From IMG/VR virus record IMGVR_UViG_3300022678_000086, positions 1 to 41,402 of that record: a stretch of DNA of 41,402 nucleotides; one strand, written 5' to 3'. The notes beneath the pieces were generated by a model, which did no database searches, was not told the DNA's origin, and was given only the letters and a program-made list of their open reading frames with translations. Every line of letters starts with the position of its first letter. The stretch's first letter is position 1. The stretch is from a virus. This document shows, piece after piece, positions 1 to 8,400 of the stretch. The position numbers and the translations under genes were made by a program.

Positions 1-115
1 CGAGACCCGCACCGGCTTCGACATCGACGGGGTCGAGATCAAGGCGCGGTTGGACTTCGGCGCCAAGGCGATCGACTGGCGCGGCTTTTACAAGAACCCC
101 GGTTCCTCGACCTGA
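1..115 (+). CDS. Phage major capsid protein, C-terminal end (partial)
   Basis: The reading frame is open from base 2 to a TGA at 113-115 and runs off the left edge, so only the last 37 residues are seen. They end in a pattern (GVEIKARLDFGAKAIDWRGFY) like the C-termini of capsid proteins, including protease-capsid fusion types, where a hydrophobic strand precedes an aromatic tail. The call rests mainly on position: a DUF2190 cement gene follows 70 bases downstream, as is usual directly after the major capsid gene. The length and the presence of a fused protease cannot be judged from this window. Confidence 0.6.
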   Translation, partial: ETRTGFDIDGVEIKARLDFGAKAIDWRGFYKNPGSST

Positions 116-184
116 TCCTGAATTTTACTCCAGTCCGACGAGCGGCCTGTTGGCCGCTTTTCCTGTCTTTGGAGACCTGATCTC

Positions 185-922
185 ATGAAAAACTACATCG
201 AACCCGGCTCGCCGCTGACGGTCACAGCGGGGGCAGACACCACTTCCGGTGACCTGGTCAAGGTCGGCAGCCTTATCGGCGTGGCCGCGGGCAATGCCGG
301 GACCGGCGAGCCGGTGGTCGTTCACCTGATGGGTGTGTTCGAGGTGCCGAAGTTGGCCTCGGACGATGTCGCTGTTGGCGATGCCCTCTATTGCGACGCC
401 GCGGCCGGACATCTGACCAAATCCGGGTCTGGTAACACCTACGCTGGTGTGGCGACCACCGCGGCCGGGATCGGCGCGACCACGGCACATGCCTTTCTCG
501 GCTACCCGCCCCGCGCAGCAGCGGTAACCTGCACGCCGGGCGATGTCTATCTGACCGCACACATCGCCGATCTGGGCAGCACCGATCCGGTTTACCTGAT
601 CGCGCCGGTGGCCGGCACACTCAGTAAGGTGCGCACGGTCGTGCAGCCTGACGCCACCTATGTCGCCGGCACGGGGGGCGCTGTCGTGGCGGCCGAGACC
701 ACGGTGACATTGGCGCTTGGATCGCCCGTGGCCGATGGCGGCACGGCGGTCACCAACGGCGTCGTCACCATCGCCAATGGTGCGGTGATCGGAGAGGCCG
801 ACGAAGCCACCCCGACGGCCAACAACCTGGTCAGTGCGGGCGATGTCCTGAGCGTGGTCAGCGACGGCGCCGACACAGCGGGGCACCCTTGCGCGGTGCT
901 GATCACGCTGACGCCTGCGTAA
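185..922 (+). CDS. DUF2190-type capsid cement/decoration protein with extra C-terminal domain
   Basis: Residues 1-110 match the DUF2190 capsid-cement pattern: an N-terminal strand with IEPG, then a GDLVKVGSLIGVA stretch, a VFEVPK strand and a short YAGVATTAA strand before LGYPP. Proteins of this family bind the outside of the capsid lattice and stabilise it. Residues 111-245 form a second beta-rich, Ala/Gly/Thr-rich domain ending VLITLTPA, which the usual 100-130 residue family members lack; it resembles stand-alone decoration domains. The start is fixed by GGAG at 171-174 ahead of the ATG. It follows the capsid gene and precedes the joining genes, the normal head-module order. Confidence 0.85.
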   Translation: MKNYIEPGSPLTVTAGADTTSGDLVKVGSLIGVAAGNAGTGEPVVVHLMGVFEVPKLASDDVAVGDALYCDAAAGHLTKSGSGNTYAGVATTAAGIGATTAHAFLGYPPRAAAVTCTPGDVYLTAHIADLGSTDPVYLIAPVAGTLSKVRTVVQPDATYVAGTGGAVVAAETTVTLALGSPVADGGTAVTNGVVTIANGAVIGEADEATPTANNLVSAGDVLSVVSDGADTAGHPCAVLITLTPA

Positions 923-962
923 TCTCCCAGTCCTTGTTCGCCTGCCCACAGTGGAGAATGCC

Positions 963-1241
963 ATGAAGACGCCGATCCTTGCGGTGAGCCTGGTCCTGTC
1001 TTTGGTCGCCTGTGCGCCGAGCGATTTCTTCGAGCAAGCGGCCAAGACTGGCGGCCACGTGTCTGAGGCGACGCAACGCCAGATGGGCCGTGCCATCGAT
1101 TCCTATTGCGGCACCGTGCCCGAAGCCGTCCGGCTTGGTCTGCGCACCGGGGTGAACCGATATGCTACGCGTGGCCAGGTCACGGTCCATTGCTTCGAGC
1201 CGGTTTCTGGGGGCGCCAGCCCAGAGGAAGAAGGGCCGTGA
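963..1241 (+). CDS. Small predicted lipoprotein in the head operon
   Basis: The 92-residue product begins MKTPILAVSLVLSLVACAP, a signal peptide with a lipobox (LVAC, Cys17), so it should be lipidated and exported. The rest contains two cysteines (Cys at about residues 46 and 72) and no recognised domain. A GTG 12 bases upstream (951) is in frame, but GGAG at 953-956 lies correctly spaced before the ATG at 963, so the ATG is preferred. Its TGA overlaps the ATG of the next gene (ATGA-type overlap), so it is translated as part of the head operon. A lipoprotein here could be a lysogenic-conversion or superinfection-exclusion factor, but that is inference. Confidence 0.75.
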   Translation: MKTPILAVSLVLSLVACAPSDFFEQAAKTGGHVSEATQRQMGRAIDSYCGTVPEAVRLGLRTGVNRYATRGQVTVHCFEPVSGGASPEEEGP

Positions 1242-1621
1242 TGCAGGCAGCCGTCAACGTTGTCTTCGCGCAATTCGGCTTGACGGCGACCTATACGCGG
1301 ATCGGCGGACAGCCGGTCCCGATCACGGTGTTGCCGAAGCGTCCCGATCGTATCGACGATTTCGACAACACGCGCTTTGTCAGCGAGACGGCGGTATTCG
1401 AAGTGCGGGTCTCGGAACTGCCCGATCCCGCTGAGGGCGGCGAGATCGCCATCGACGCCGAGCGGTTCCTCATCCAGGGCCGACCACGCCGGGAAGACCC
1501 GGATAGGCTGGTCTGGACCTTGGAGGCGCATTTGGTACCGCCGGATGGCGAGCTGGTCGCGGGCGACGACGGCTTCGGCCTGCTCACTGAAACCGACCAG
1601 GAACTGCTGGGGCAGCCATGA
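1241..1621 (+). CDS. Phage head-tail joining protein
   Basis: The 126-residue product has the pattern of small head-tail joining/attachment proteins (lambda FII-like group): an early ATYTRIGGQPVPITV strand pair, a VFEVRVSELPDP segment, a GEIAIDAERFLIQG strand pair and a final VWTLEAHL strand, all consistent with a small beta-barrel. These proteins bind the portal-connector end and receive the finished tail. The ATG overlaps the lipoprotein stop, and the gene's own end overlaps the next start by four bases. Its position between cement and tail terminator supports the assignment. Confidence 0.7.
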   Translation: MQAAVNVVFAQFGLTATYTRIGGQPVPITVLPKRPDRIDDFDNTRFVSETAVFEVRVSELPDPAEGGEIAIDAERFLIQGRPRREDPDRLVWTLEAHLVPPDGELVAGDDGFGLLTETDQELLGQP

Positions 1622-2046
1622 GCAAGGCGGAACAAATCCTTGAGGCGCTGACCGAACTGCTCCGATCCGTGCCCGGGGCTCGGGCCGAACGCAACGCCGC
1701 GGTCCCGGATCGGGTGCCTTCTGTCGGCGCCTTGGTGGTTCGAGATGGCGATCCCGGGGAGCCGGAGCGGGTGCTCGGCGGCTTCGACCAGTGCGAATAC
1801 AGCCACGCCATCCCGGTCGAAGTCTATGTCCAGGCCTCGTCCGACAGCGAGCGGGATGCGGCCTTCGACCGGCTGTTGGCCGAGATCGACCAGCGACTGG
1901 CTGGTGATCGGACGCTCGCTGGCTTGGCGCAAGGGATGTTGTGGTCGCGGCCCGAGGCGATCACCGAAGGCATTCCCGCCGCGGCTGGGATCAAGGCGGC
2001 GACGTTGATCGTCATCGTAGATTATCAGACAGAGACACCAATATAG
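1618..2046 (+). CDS. Phage tail terminator / minor tail protein
   Basis: The 142-residue product has an N-terminal helix (ILEALTELLRSVPGARAERN), a strand-rich middle with HAIPVEVYVQASS, a helix rich in acidic residues (ERDAAFDRLLAEIDQRL), and a final LIVIVDYQT strand. This alpha/beta layout, with a pair of helices framing a strand that caps the tail tube, is typical of tail terminator (gpU-like/completion) proteins. The start overlaps the preceding gene (ATGA). In an uninterrupted phage the DUF6441 gene would come next; here a ~2-kb insertion with an opposite-strand gene separates them. Confidence 0.7.
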   Translation: MSKAEQILEALTELLRSVPGARAERNAAVPDRVPSVGALVVRDGDPGEPERVLGGFDQCEYSHAIPVEVYVQASSDSERDAAFDRLLAEIDQRLAGDRTLAGLAQGMLWSRPEAITEGIPAAAGIKAATLIVIVDYQTETPI

Positions 2047-2298
2047 CGATACCTATTCTGGTCACAGGGCCAACATATCCGACCTTGCGCCTGTGTTTCT
2101 ATTGGAAGAAGACGGGATGGGTTGGCTCCCCAGTCACTGTTCCCAACCAAGCACCTCTCCTAAAAAACTTAACTCTTCAAGGCTAGTTGCGCCGCTTGCT
2201 CCATTTCGCAATCCAATTGGGCGCAAGGAAAACGCATGTCTGACGCTTCCCCACGCCGTGTTCATTCTGATCTTACTTGACCTCAAGCTCAAGTCTCC

Positions 2299-3684
2299 TT
2301 AGTCGCATTCTCCGGTTGCCTCCTGGCGTTTCATTTCCTCGACCATCGCGTCAAAGCCCTTGTCTGCTGCCTCTCCCATTAACAGAATACAGCGAGATAG
2401 CTTCGGGCTAACCAATGGTGGCAGGTAGCCTACTGAAACTGTTGCCTCTGCTTCATTGCCGATGTTATCTGCAACGCGATAACGAAAGGAAGTATTACCT
2501 GTCTTCTCGGCTTCTGTGCGGAAATCTATCGCCCGCCCGTCCGCAGTGATTGATATTTCATCTCCCTGACGTGGTGAAATCCATATAATGCGCAGCGGTC
2601 CCGGCTCTTCAGAAATATCGTTCTGCAACACATCTAATGTATAGCGTTCGTATGCATGCAGGCCTTGAAACGTGTCATCCTTAGCCAGGAGCCGAGGCGG
2701 TAAGTATTGAATAGTTACTGTCGCTTCGGCCTCGTTACCTCCTAAGTCCGCGACCCGGTAGCGGAACGACGCCGAACCCCCACTTTCGGCAGCCGTCGAA
2801 AATCTTATGGATCTTCCGTCTTCTTTGACCGAAATACTCACATCCGAAGGTGATGAGGCCCATACGATCTCAAGCGGACCAGAACTTTCTGAGTGATCGT
2901 TTGCTAGGACGTCTAGATTGTGCACTTCACCAGCTCGTAGGTCGCGAAAAAAATCATTCCTGGCTATGACACGAGGAGATTCTATCTTCAGATTCAAAAA
3001 GCCTCTACGATCCTGCATGTTTATCGGCATTAATGGGTTTGGCGGAAGATTGATTAATACCCAATTTTCGCCAACGACACGTGCCAATTGCCAGACGGTC
3101 TCACCCGCTTCAAGTTCGCCTAGGACGGAACCGTCGAAGTTAGGTCGGCTCATGACAAGCTGCGGTTCTCTTAGCTGAATGCGCTTAATCTGAGCCTCAT
3201 AACGCAGTAAACAACGTTCCATAATGGCGGGAAGACCGTTTATATTGGCTTCCATTCTCGCAATACGAAGGATGCGCCATGCATCACTATGAACATCACC
3301 CAACTCAACGCTAAACGCTAATTTTTCATTATCACCAGGGATCCATCGGCCAGCTATAGCATATCTTGAATCCCTGGGGTCAATCGATGCAATAATATGG
3401 TAATTGAGCGAATACCTTCTTCTTAGCGTGGTCAACGTTTCAGAGAGGGTATTGGTGAGGCGGCTCGATAACGGTTCACAGGGAATCTGGGCCAATTGAT
3501 CCAGGAATGGTAGCACCGCGACCCCGTCACCGCTGTTGGCCATTTCTGAAAGATGAATGGTAAGCGTGTCACCCAACTGAGCAAGGACCTCGTCAATCGT
3601 CGTTGCCCGACCCATCGAGGGCGCACTGACCACGCAAGAGAGAACGATTAGACGGAGAAGATGGCGCTGCGGCAAAAGGAACAT
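2299..3684 (-). CDS. Secreted protein with SH3-like and two Ig/cadherin-like repeats (moron)
   Basis: The 461-residue product starts with a signal peptide (hydrophobic LLRLIVLSCVVSAPSMG). About residues 185-235 look like a bacterial SH3 domain (PNFDGSVLGELEAGETVWQ... NWVLINL). Two tandem repeats of about 90 residues follow, each starting NDxF..L.A.E.., containing LDVLxND and ending FRYRVADxxGNEAEATV; they belong to the Ig/cadherin-like (Big/VCBS-type) repeat group. It should act in the periplasm, on the surface or outside the cell. The ATG at 3684 is chosen over a GTG at 3696 because GGAGGGT precedes it. The gene lies against the direction of the tail operon and is much AT-richer, both marks of a moron. 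The 250 bases on its left (2047-2298) hold nothing I recognise. Function unknown. Confidence 0.75.
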   Translation of the reverse strand: MFLLPQRHLLRLIVLSCVVSAPSMGRATTIDEVLAQLGDTLTIHLSEMANSGDGVAVLPFLDQLAQIPCEPLSSRLTNTLSETLTTLRRRYSLNYHIIASIDPRDSRYAIAGRWIPGDNEKLAFSVELGDVHSDAWRILRIARMEANINGLPAIMERCLLRYEAQIKRIQLREPQLVMSRPNFDGSVLGELEAGETVWQLARVVGENWVLINLPPNPLMPINMQDRRGFLNLKIESPRVIARNDFFRDLRAGEVHNLDVLANDHSESSGPLEIVWASSPSDVSISVKEDGRSIRFSTAAESGGSASFRYRVADLGGNEAEATVTIQYLPPRLLAKDDTFQGLHAYERYTLDVLQNDISEEPGPLRIIWISPRQGDEISITADGRAIDFRTEAEKTGNTSFRYRVADNIGNEAEATVSVGYLPPLVSPKLSRCILLMGEAADKGFDAMVEEMKRQEATGECD

Positions 3685-4028
3685 TTCACCCTCCACTTCT
3701 TTTGCATTAACTGCAGCGGCTCAAAATAGACCAAACCCCTGCAATTCCACAAAACTGCAAAACAACAATGCCGTCTCACCAAAGACAGCAGAAGGATCGA
3801 ATACTCTCTGATGGAGAAGGGTCTTGGTGTGCTCAGCTGAATGACGGCCCAGGTCGCATCATATTTTTGGACGTTGATCACGAGTTTCATTTATAGCTTT
3901 CTATCCCCGCGACTGACAAAATTAAGCACAAAAAAGTCTAACAAGCAACGACTCAGCATCTTGCCAATGCACCAATATCCGCTCTTGGAAGTCGGTGCAA
4001 TGGGAGCAATACTAATCGATCGCTCATC
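3685..4028. other. AT-rich intergenic flank of the moron
   Basis: This 344-base stretch separates the moron from the resumed tail operon and shares the moron's AT-rich composition. It must hold the moron's leftward promoter, but I see no convincing -35/-10 pair. Short reading frames on both strands here lack a Shine-Dalgarno site and family features, and I do not call them. No clear target-site duplication links this side to the bases after 2046. Confidence 0.4.
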
Positions 4029-4685
4029 ATGCCCACCGTCACCATCCACCCGCCCGACGCGCTCGCGGCGGAACAGCGCCTGCTTGCCCAAGCGGTCACC
4101 GACGCTGTCGGCACCGTCACCAGCGGCGTCAAGCGCGACCTTCGGACAGCTGTCGTCCAAGGCGGGCTGGGCCAGCGCCTCGCCAACGCGTGGCGGTCCA
4201 GACTGTACCCGAAGCGTGGCACCTCATCCAGCGCTGCTGGCCTGGTGTTTTCGCGCGCGCCGGTGCTGCACCGCGTGTTCAGCGAAGGCGCGGTCATCCG
4301 GTCGCAGAACGGCTTCTGGCTCGCCATCCCGACCGAGCACGCCTACCGGGTCGCCGGGGCACGGATTGGGCGCAAGCACATGAGTCCGGGCGAGATTGAA
4401 CAGGCGCTCGGGCAGCGGCTGCGTTTCGTCTATCGCGCCGGCAGACCGTCGCTCTTGGTGGCCGATGACGCGCGCATCACTCGGCGCACCGGCACTGTCC
4501 GCGGTCGCTCGGGAACGCTCGCCTCGACACAGAAGCGGGCGCCGGTGGTGATGTTCGTGCTCGTCCCGCAAGTCACCCTGCGCAAGCGCTTCGACATCGA
4601 CCAGGTCGTGGACCGCTGGCAGGCGCGCTTTCCGCAGGTGCTTATCACCCGCCTCAACTCACCAGACGCAACGGGGTCGTCATGA
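4029..4685 (+). CDS. DUF6441 family phage tail protein
   Basis: The 218-residue product has the core of DUF6441 phage proteins: a helix with LGQRLANAWRSRLYPKRG, an SSSAAGLVFSRAP strand, and a central WLAIPTEHAYRVAG segment, followed by a basic C-terminal half with MFVLVPQVTLRKRFDID. The family is found between the tail terminator and the tail assembly chaperone in alphaproteobacterial prophages and may help tail completion. The ATG has no good Shine-Dalgarno sequence, perhaps because the moron insertion removed the coupled upstream context. The end overlaps the next gene (ATGA). Confidence 0.75.
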   Translation: MPTVTIHPPDALAAEQRLLAQAVTDAVGTVTSGVKRDLRTAVVQGGLGQRLANAWRSRLYPKRGTSSSAAGLVFSRAPVLHRVFSEGAVIRSQNGFWLAIPTEHAYRVAGARIGRKHMSPGEIEQALGQRLRFVYRAGRPSLLVADDARITRRTGTVRGRSGTLASTQKRAPVVMFVLVPQVTLRKRFDIDQVVDRWQARFPQVLITRLNSPDATGSS

Positions 4686-5200
4686 TCAGGTTCGACAGCA
4701 CCGATTGGCCCAAGACCATTGCTTTGCCCCAGGGCGCTACCGTCACGGTGCGCCGTCCGACCGTCGAGATGCGGCTCGACTTGGCCGTGGCGACCGACGG
4801 CTTACTCGACGCGGTCCCGGTGCCCGAGAACGGCCCACAGCTCGAGCGCTTCGTCGGCCTGCAGAAGCGCCTGTTCCGCTACACCAAAGCGGTGGCGTGC
4901 CTGGGCATCGAATCCTGGGAAGGGATCGAGGACGCCGACGGCACCCCGCTGCCCTGCACGCCGGAGAGCATTGCGGCCGTGCTCGACCACGTCACCGGCG
5001 TCTGGCAGGCGCTCTACCGCGACTATGTCGAGCCGCATTTCCTTGAAGTGGATGCGGAAAAAAACGCCTCCACGCCCTCGCACGTCACCACTGGCGCGGG
5101 GGCCGGGACTATTGCCGCGCCTGCCGAGACCTCGGCGACGACTGTGGAAGCGCCTGTCCTTACGTCGCCCACCGACCAAGCAGCGTCGAAGGCGGCCTGA
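4682..5200 (+). CDS. Tail assembly chaperone, unshifted (G-like) product
   Basis: The 172-residue zero-frame product begins with a short strand-rich segment (IALPQGATVTVRRPTVEMRLDL) and a helical middle (LERFVGLQKRLFRYTKAVACLGIESWEGI... AAVLDHVTGVWQALYRDYV). After residue 128 it becomes low-complexity Ala/Thr/Ser. This matches a lambda gpG-like chaperone, which coats the tape measure during tail assembly and is not in the finished particle. It lies just upstream of the tape measure gene. The low-complexity tail starts exactly at the slippery site, which suggests selection acts mostly on the shifted frame there. Confidence 0.75.
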   Translation: MIRFDSTDWPKTIALPQGATVTVRRPTVEMRLDLAVATDGLLDAVPVPENGPQLERFVGLQKRLFRYTKAVACLGIESWEGIEDADGTPLPCTPESIAAVLDHVTGVWQALYRDYVEPHFLEVDAEKNASTPSHVTTGAGAGTIAAPAETSATTVEAPVLTSPTDQAASKAA

Positions 5201-5406
5201 TCTGGGAGGCGGCTCTGCGCTGCCAGAACCAGATCAGAGCCGTTATGGGGGCCGTGATTGGGCTTGATTTCGGCGCGATCTGGCCGGTGGCCACCGCGTT
5301 GGGGTGTCCGCCCGTCTGGATCGCCGAGCTCCTACCGGCCGTTGAGAGCGGCATGATGGCCGCGCTCGCCGAACGCGCCCAAGAAGACACGTCCTCAGAG
5401 CATTGA
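4682..5406 (+). CDS. Tail assembly chaperone, -1 frameshift (GT-like) fusion
   Basis: If ribosomes slip one base back at A-AAA-AAC (5059-5065), translation leaves the zero frame and continues in an open -1 frame to TGA at 5404-5406, adding about 113 residues to the first 128. The added part contains GGLIWEAALRCQNQIRAVM, then GLDFGAIWPVATALG and ELLPAVESGMMAALAERAQED, a folded-looking T-like domain. It fills the otherwise uncovered gap to the tape measure ATG at 5413, leaving only six bases. Programmed -1 shifting of this kind in the chaperone gene upstream of the tape measure is well known for lambda G/GT and many long-tailed phages. Confidence 0.8.
5059..5065 (+). promoter_or_regulatory. Programmed -1 ribosomal frameshift site (A AAA AAC)
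   Basis: Read in the chaperone frame the codons are GAA AAA AAC, giving the canonical X-XXY-YYZ heptamer A-AAA-AAC. Slippage places both tRNAs on AAA and moves reading into the -1 frame, which stays open for 113 codons. The bases after it are very G+C-rich, so a stimulatory stem-loop is plausible but I did not fold it. Confidence 0.8.
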
Positions 5407-5412
5407 TCCGCC

Positions 5413-8400
5413 ATGGCCGACCGCACCATCACCATCCGCATCGCCGTCGAGGGTGGCGACACGGTGGAGCAGCAGCTCGACCGTCTATCGGAGACCCTGC
5501 GCCGCTTCGGCGACGGGACGGCCGGGGCGGCGGCCGTCGACCTCTCGCCGACCCTGGGTGGTGGCGACGGGCTGGCCGAGAAGCTTGAGAATATCCGCGA
5601 GGCACGTGCGGAAAGTGTTGCGGCCTCGCAGGAGGTCGAACGCGCCGTTTCGGGCACGGCTGCGCTGGTCGAGCAGCAACTGGTCACCGCCCTGCAGGAT
5701 GCCACCCAGGCGGTGCGGGACCTGCAGTCCAGCTTCGGTGGCATCGAAGAGGCTGGCCGCGCCTTCGCCAAAGCCAATGACGACGGCTCTCTCCTGGTCG
5801 GCACGCTGAAGGCGATCGGCACCGTCGGGGTGGAATCCTTCGAGAAGGTGGTCGATGCTGGCCTCAACACCGCCACCACCTTTCTTGGCAATTTCGGCGG
5901 CGGTTTGCTGAACCGGGTGGTCACCCAACCCGTTGTGGATGTGGTTACGGCCGGGCTTGGTTTGACTGCCGATGCGCTCGGAAAACTAACGGTCGGTGTG
6001 GCGAAAACAGCAATCGACCCGTTTGTGAAGCTGGGCCAGATTGGTCTGCCCGACCTCGATGCTGATCTGGACTCCCTCAAGGGTGGGTTGGACGAGACCG
6101 GGCAAGCGGCGCGCAAGGCTGGCAACGACCTGGAAGCCGGACTGACCGGTTCCGAAGCGCGCATCCACGATTTGGTCGCGAGCCTGACCGAAGCCGCCCA
6201 GGCCCAACGGACCAACCAGGAAGCTGCCGAAGACGCGGTCCAGCGGGTGTTCGAACATGTGGACGCGTACGGCACGCTGCAGACCGGCGTAGACGAAGCC
6301 ACCGCCCGTATGGCCGAACAGGCGCAAGCTGCGACCGGCGTCGGGGCGGCGGCGGATCGCGCTGATGCGGCCGTGCGGCGCCAGGCCGAGACGACCCGCC
6401 AAGCGGTACAGGACACAGAGTCCTATGCCGAGGCGATGGCGCAGATCCGCGAACAGATGTTGGCGCTTGAGACCGCCGGGCCGGCCGAGCGGACGCGCTT
6501 TCGCGGTTCAAATTTGGTGAGCGCCCGACCAGGGAATTTCCCGGAGGAGATGGAGAAACTACGCCGGGCGTTCGATTTCCCCGACGAAGATTTTGCGCCG
6601 GCCAAGCAGGCGATCGCCGACACCGACGCGGCTGTCCAAGGTCTGCAGCAGACGCTCCAGGACACCATCGTGCCGACCGGGCGTCTGGCGCAAGCCTTGG
6701 CCGAAATGCGCGGCGGGGCGGCGGCCTTCGAAGCGATCCGGAACGCGGCTGCCGCGGCCTCGGATGAGCTGGCGCGCCAGGACGACAACCGCCAGAGAGC
6801 AACGGGTCTGGATCTGGCCGGCGTGGACGCCGCGATCCAAAGCGCCGACCGGACCAGCGAGATCGATGCCACCACGGACAGCATCCAAAATCTGGAATCT
6901 CTTTCCGGAAAAGCGACCCGAGCGGTGCAGGGTCTCGACGGAGCCTTCACCGATCTGGCCAGTTCGGCCGATGCCATCAAGACCGCGACCGAGGGCGCTC
7001 TGGCGCCGGCAGAGTTGCGCTCGCGGGCGCTGCAGGAGGCGATCCGCGATGCGGTGCAGGCGACCCACGACCTGGACGAGGCTGCGCTTGCCGGCAGCAC
7101 CAACTCCGACCGGGTCACCGAGGCGTACAACCGGCAGCGACAGGCCCTGCAAAATATTCAGGAACTGTCGCGCATTCTGGGTTCGGGCATCGACTGGCAG
7201 GGCAAGGTTGATGACCGCAACCGGCTCTTGATCGAATCCTACGAGAAGATGGCCGGCCAGCTGCAGGCCATCAACGCCGGGGCGCGGTTCCAGTTCGAAA
7301 CCGCCCAGAACGACCTGACGGCCCACGCGCTCGGGCCGTGGGTCAAGGACTTGGACAAGCTGTCAAGCATCGACTTTGACGACACCGGCGAATCCCTCGA
7401 TCAGATGCTGAACAGCCTGGGGGAGTTTCCGCAGGCGATCGACACCTTCAAGCGGTTCTTTTCCTTCTTGGAGTTCGACGGTATCGAGAAGTTCGGCTTC
7501 TTCGGCCGGCAGATCAAGAAGCTGGGCGGCGATGCGTTCGACTTCATCCTCGGCAAGTCCGATGATGTCGAAGGGGCGATGGAAGAGCTCCGACGGGTCA
7601 CCGAGGACTTGCCGTTGGGACCACGACAGGTCCTTGGCGCGAACCTCGGCGCGCCTGCGGGCCAGGATTTGGCCAGTGTTGCCGATGACGCCGTGCAGGC
7701 CGCCAATGGCTTGAGTGCTTTCGCTGCGGTCGCCGACGGTGCCCAGGTCGCCTTGGGAGCGGTGGCCGCACGCACCGGCGTGTTCGGCTCGGCCCTGCAG
7801 AGTTTGCTCTCGGGGCGGGCCTTCGTGCGCGGCGGTCCGATCGCCGCACTGGCCGCCGGCTTCTTCGCCGTTTCGGACGCGGTCGGCCGCGCCAAAGACA
7901 CCACCGAAGACCTCGAACGCCGGCTACGAGCCCTCGACCTGACCGGCCGGTTCGATCCAAGTGTGCTGTCGCAGGCCAGCCGGACCTTGGCTTCCAGCAC
8001 CGTCACCGGACTGGAGGATGCCCGCGCCGGGGTTCTGGCAGCGCTTGAGTTCGGGCGCGATGTTCCCGTCGGTGGTCTGGACCGATTCCTGGCCCTGGCG
8101 CGTGATCTGGCCGAAGTGCTGGGCACCGATCTGGTCCCGGCGGTGCAGCTGCTGGGTGCTGCCTATGCCAATCCGTCCCAGGGCGCTCAGGCCCTGAACC
8201 AGCGCATTGCGGTGCTGACCGACAGCCAGCTCGACCAGATCCGTACGCTTGACGAAGGCGGGCGGCAAATGGATGCGCTCAATGCGCTCTTGCAGGTGCT
8301 CGACGATCGTTTCGGCGGAGCAGCACGGTCGGCCTATGAGATGGAAGGCGGCCTGCACGCCCTCAGCGTCGAGGCCGATAATTTGCTGACCACCTTGGGT

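Noticed and set aside
125-1096. Long minus-strand frame (323 codons) opposite the cement and lipoprotein genes
   Set aside because: It is the mirror of G+C-rich coding DNA: Arg/Gly/His-rich, with no domain or ribosome site, while the plus-strand genes have starts, overlaps and family features.
5160-6416. 418-codon minus-strand frame opposite the chaperone and tape measure genes
   Set aside because: Ser/Ala/Arg-rich shadow of the tape measure and of the -1 chaperone frame; no family features.
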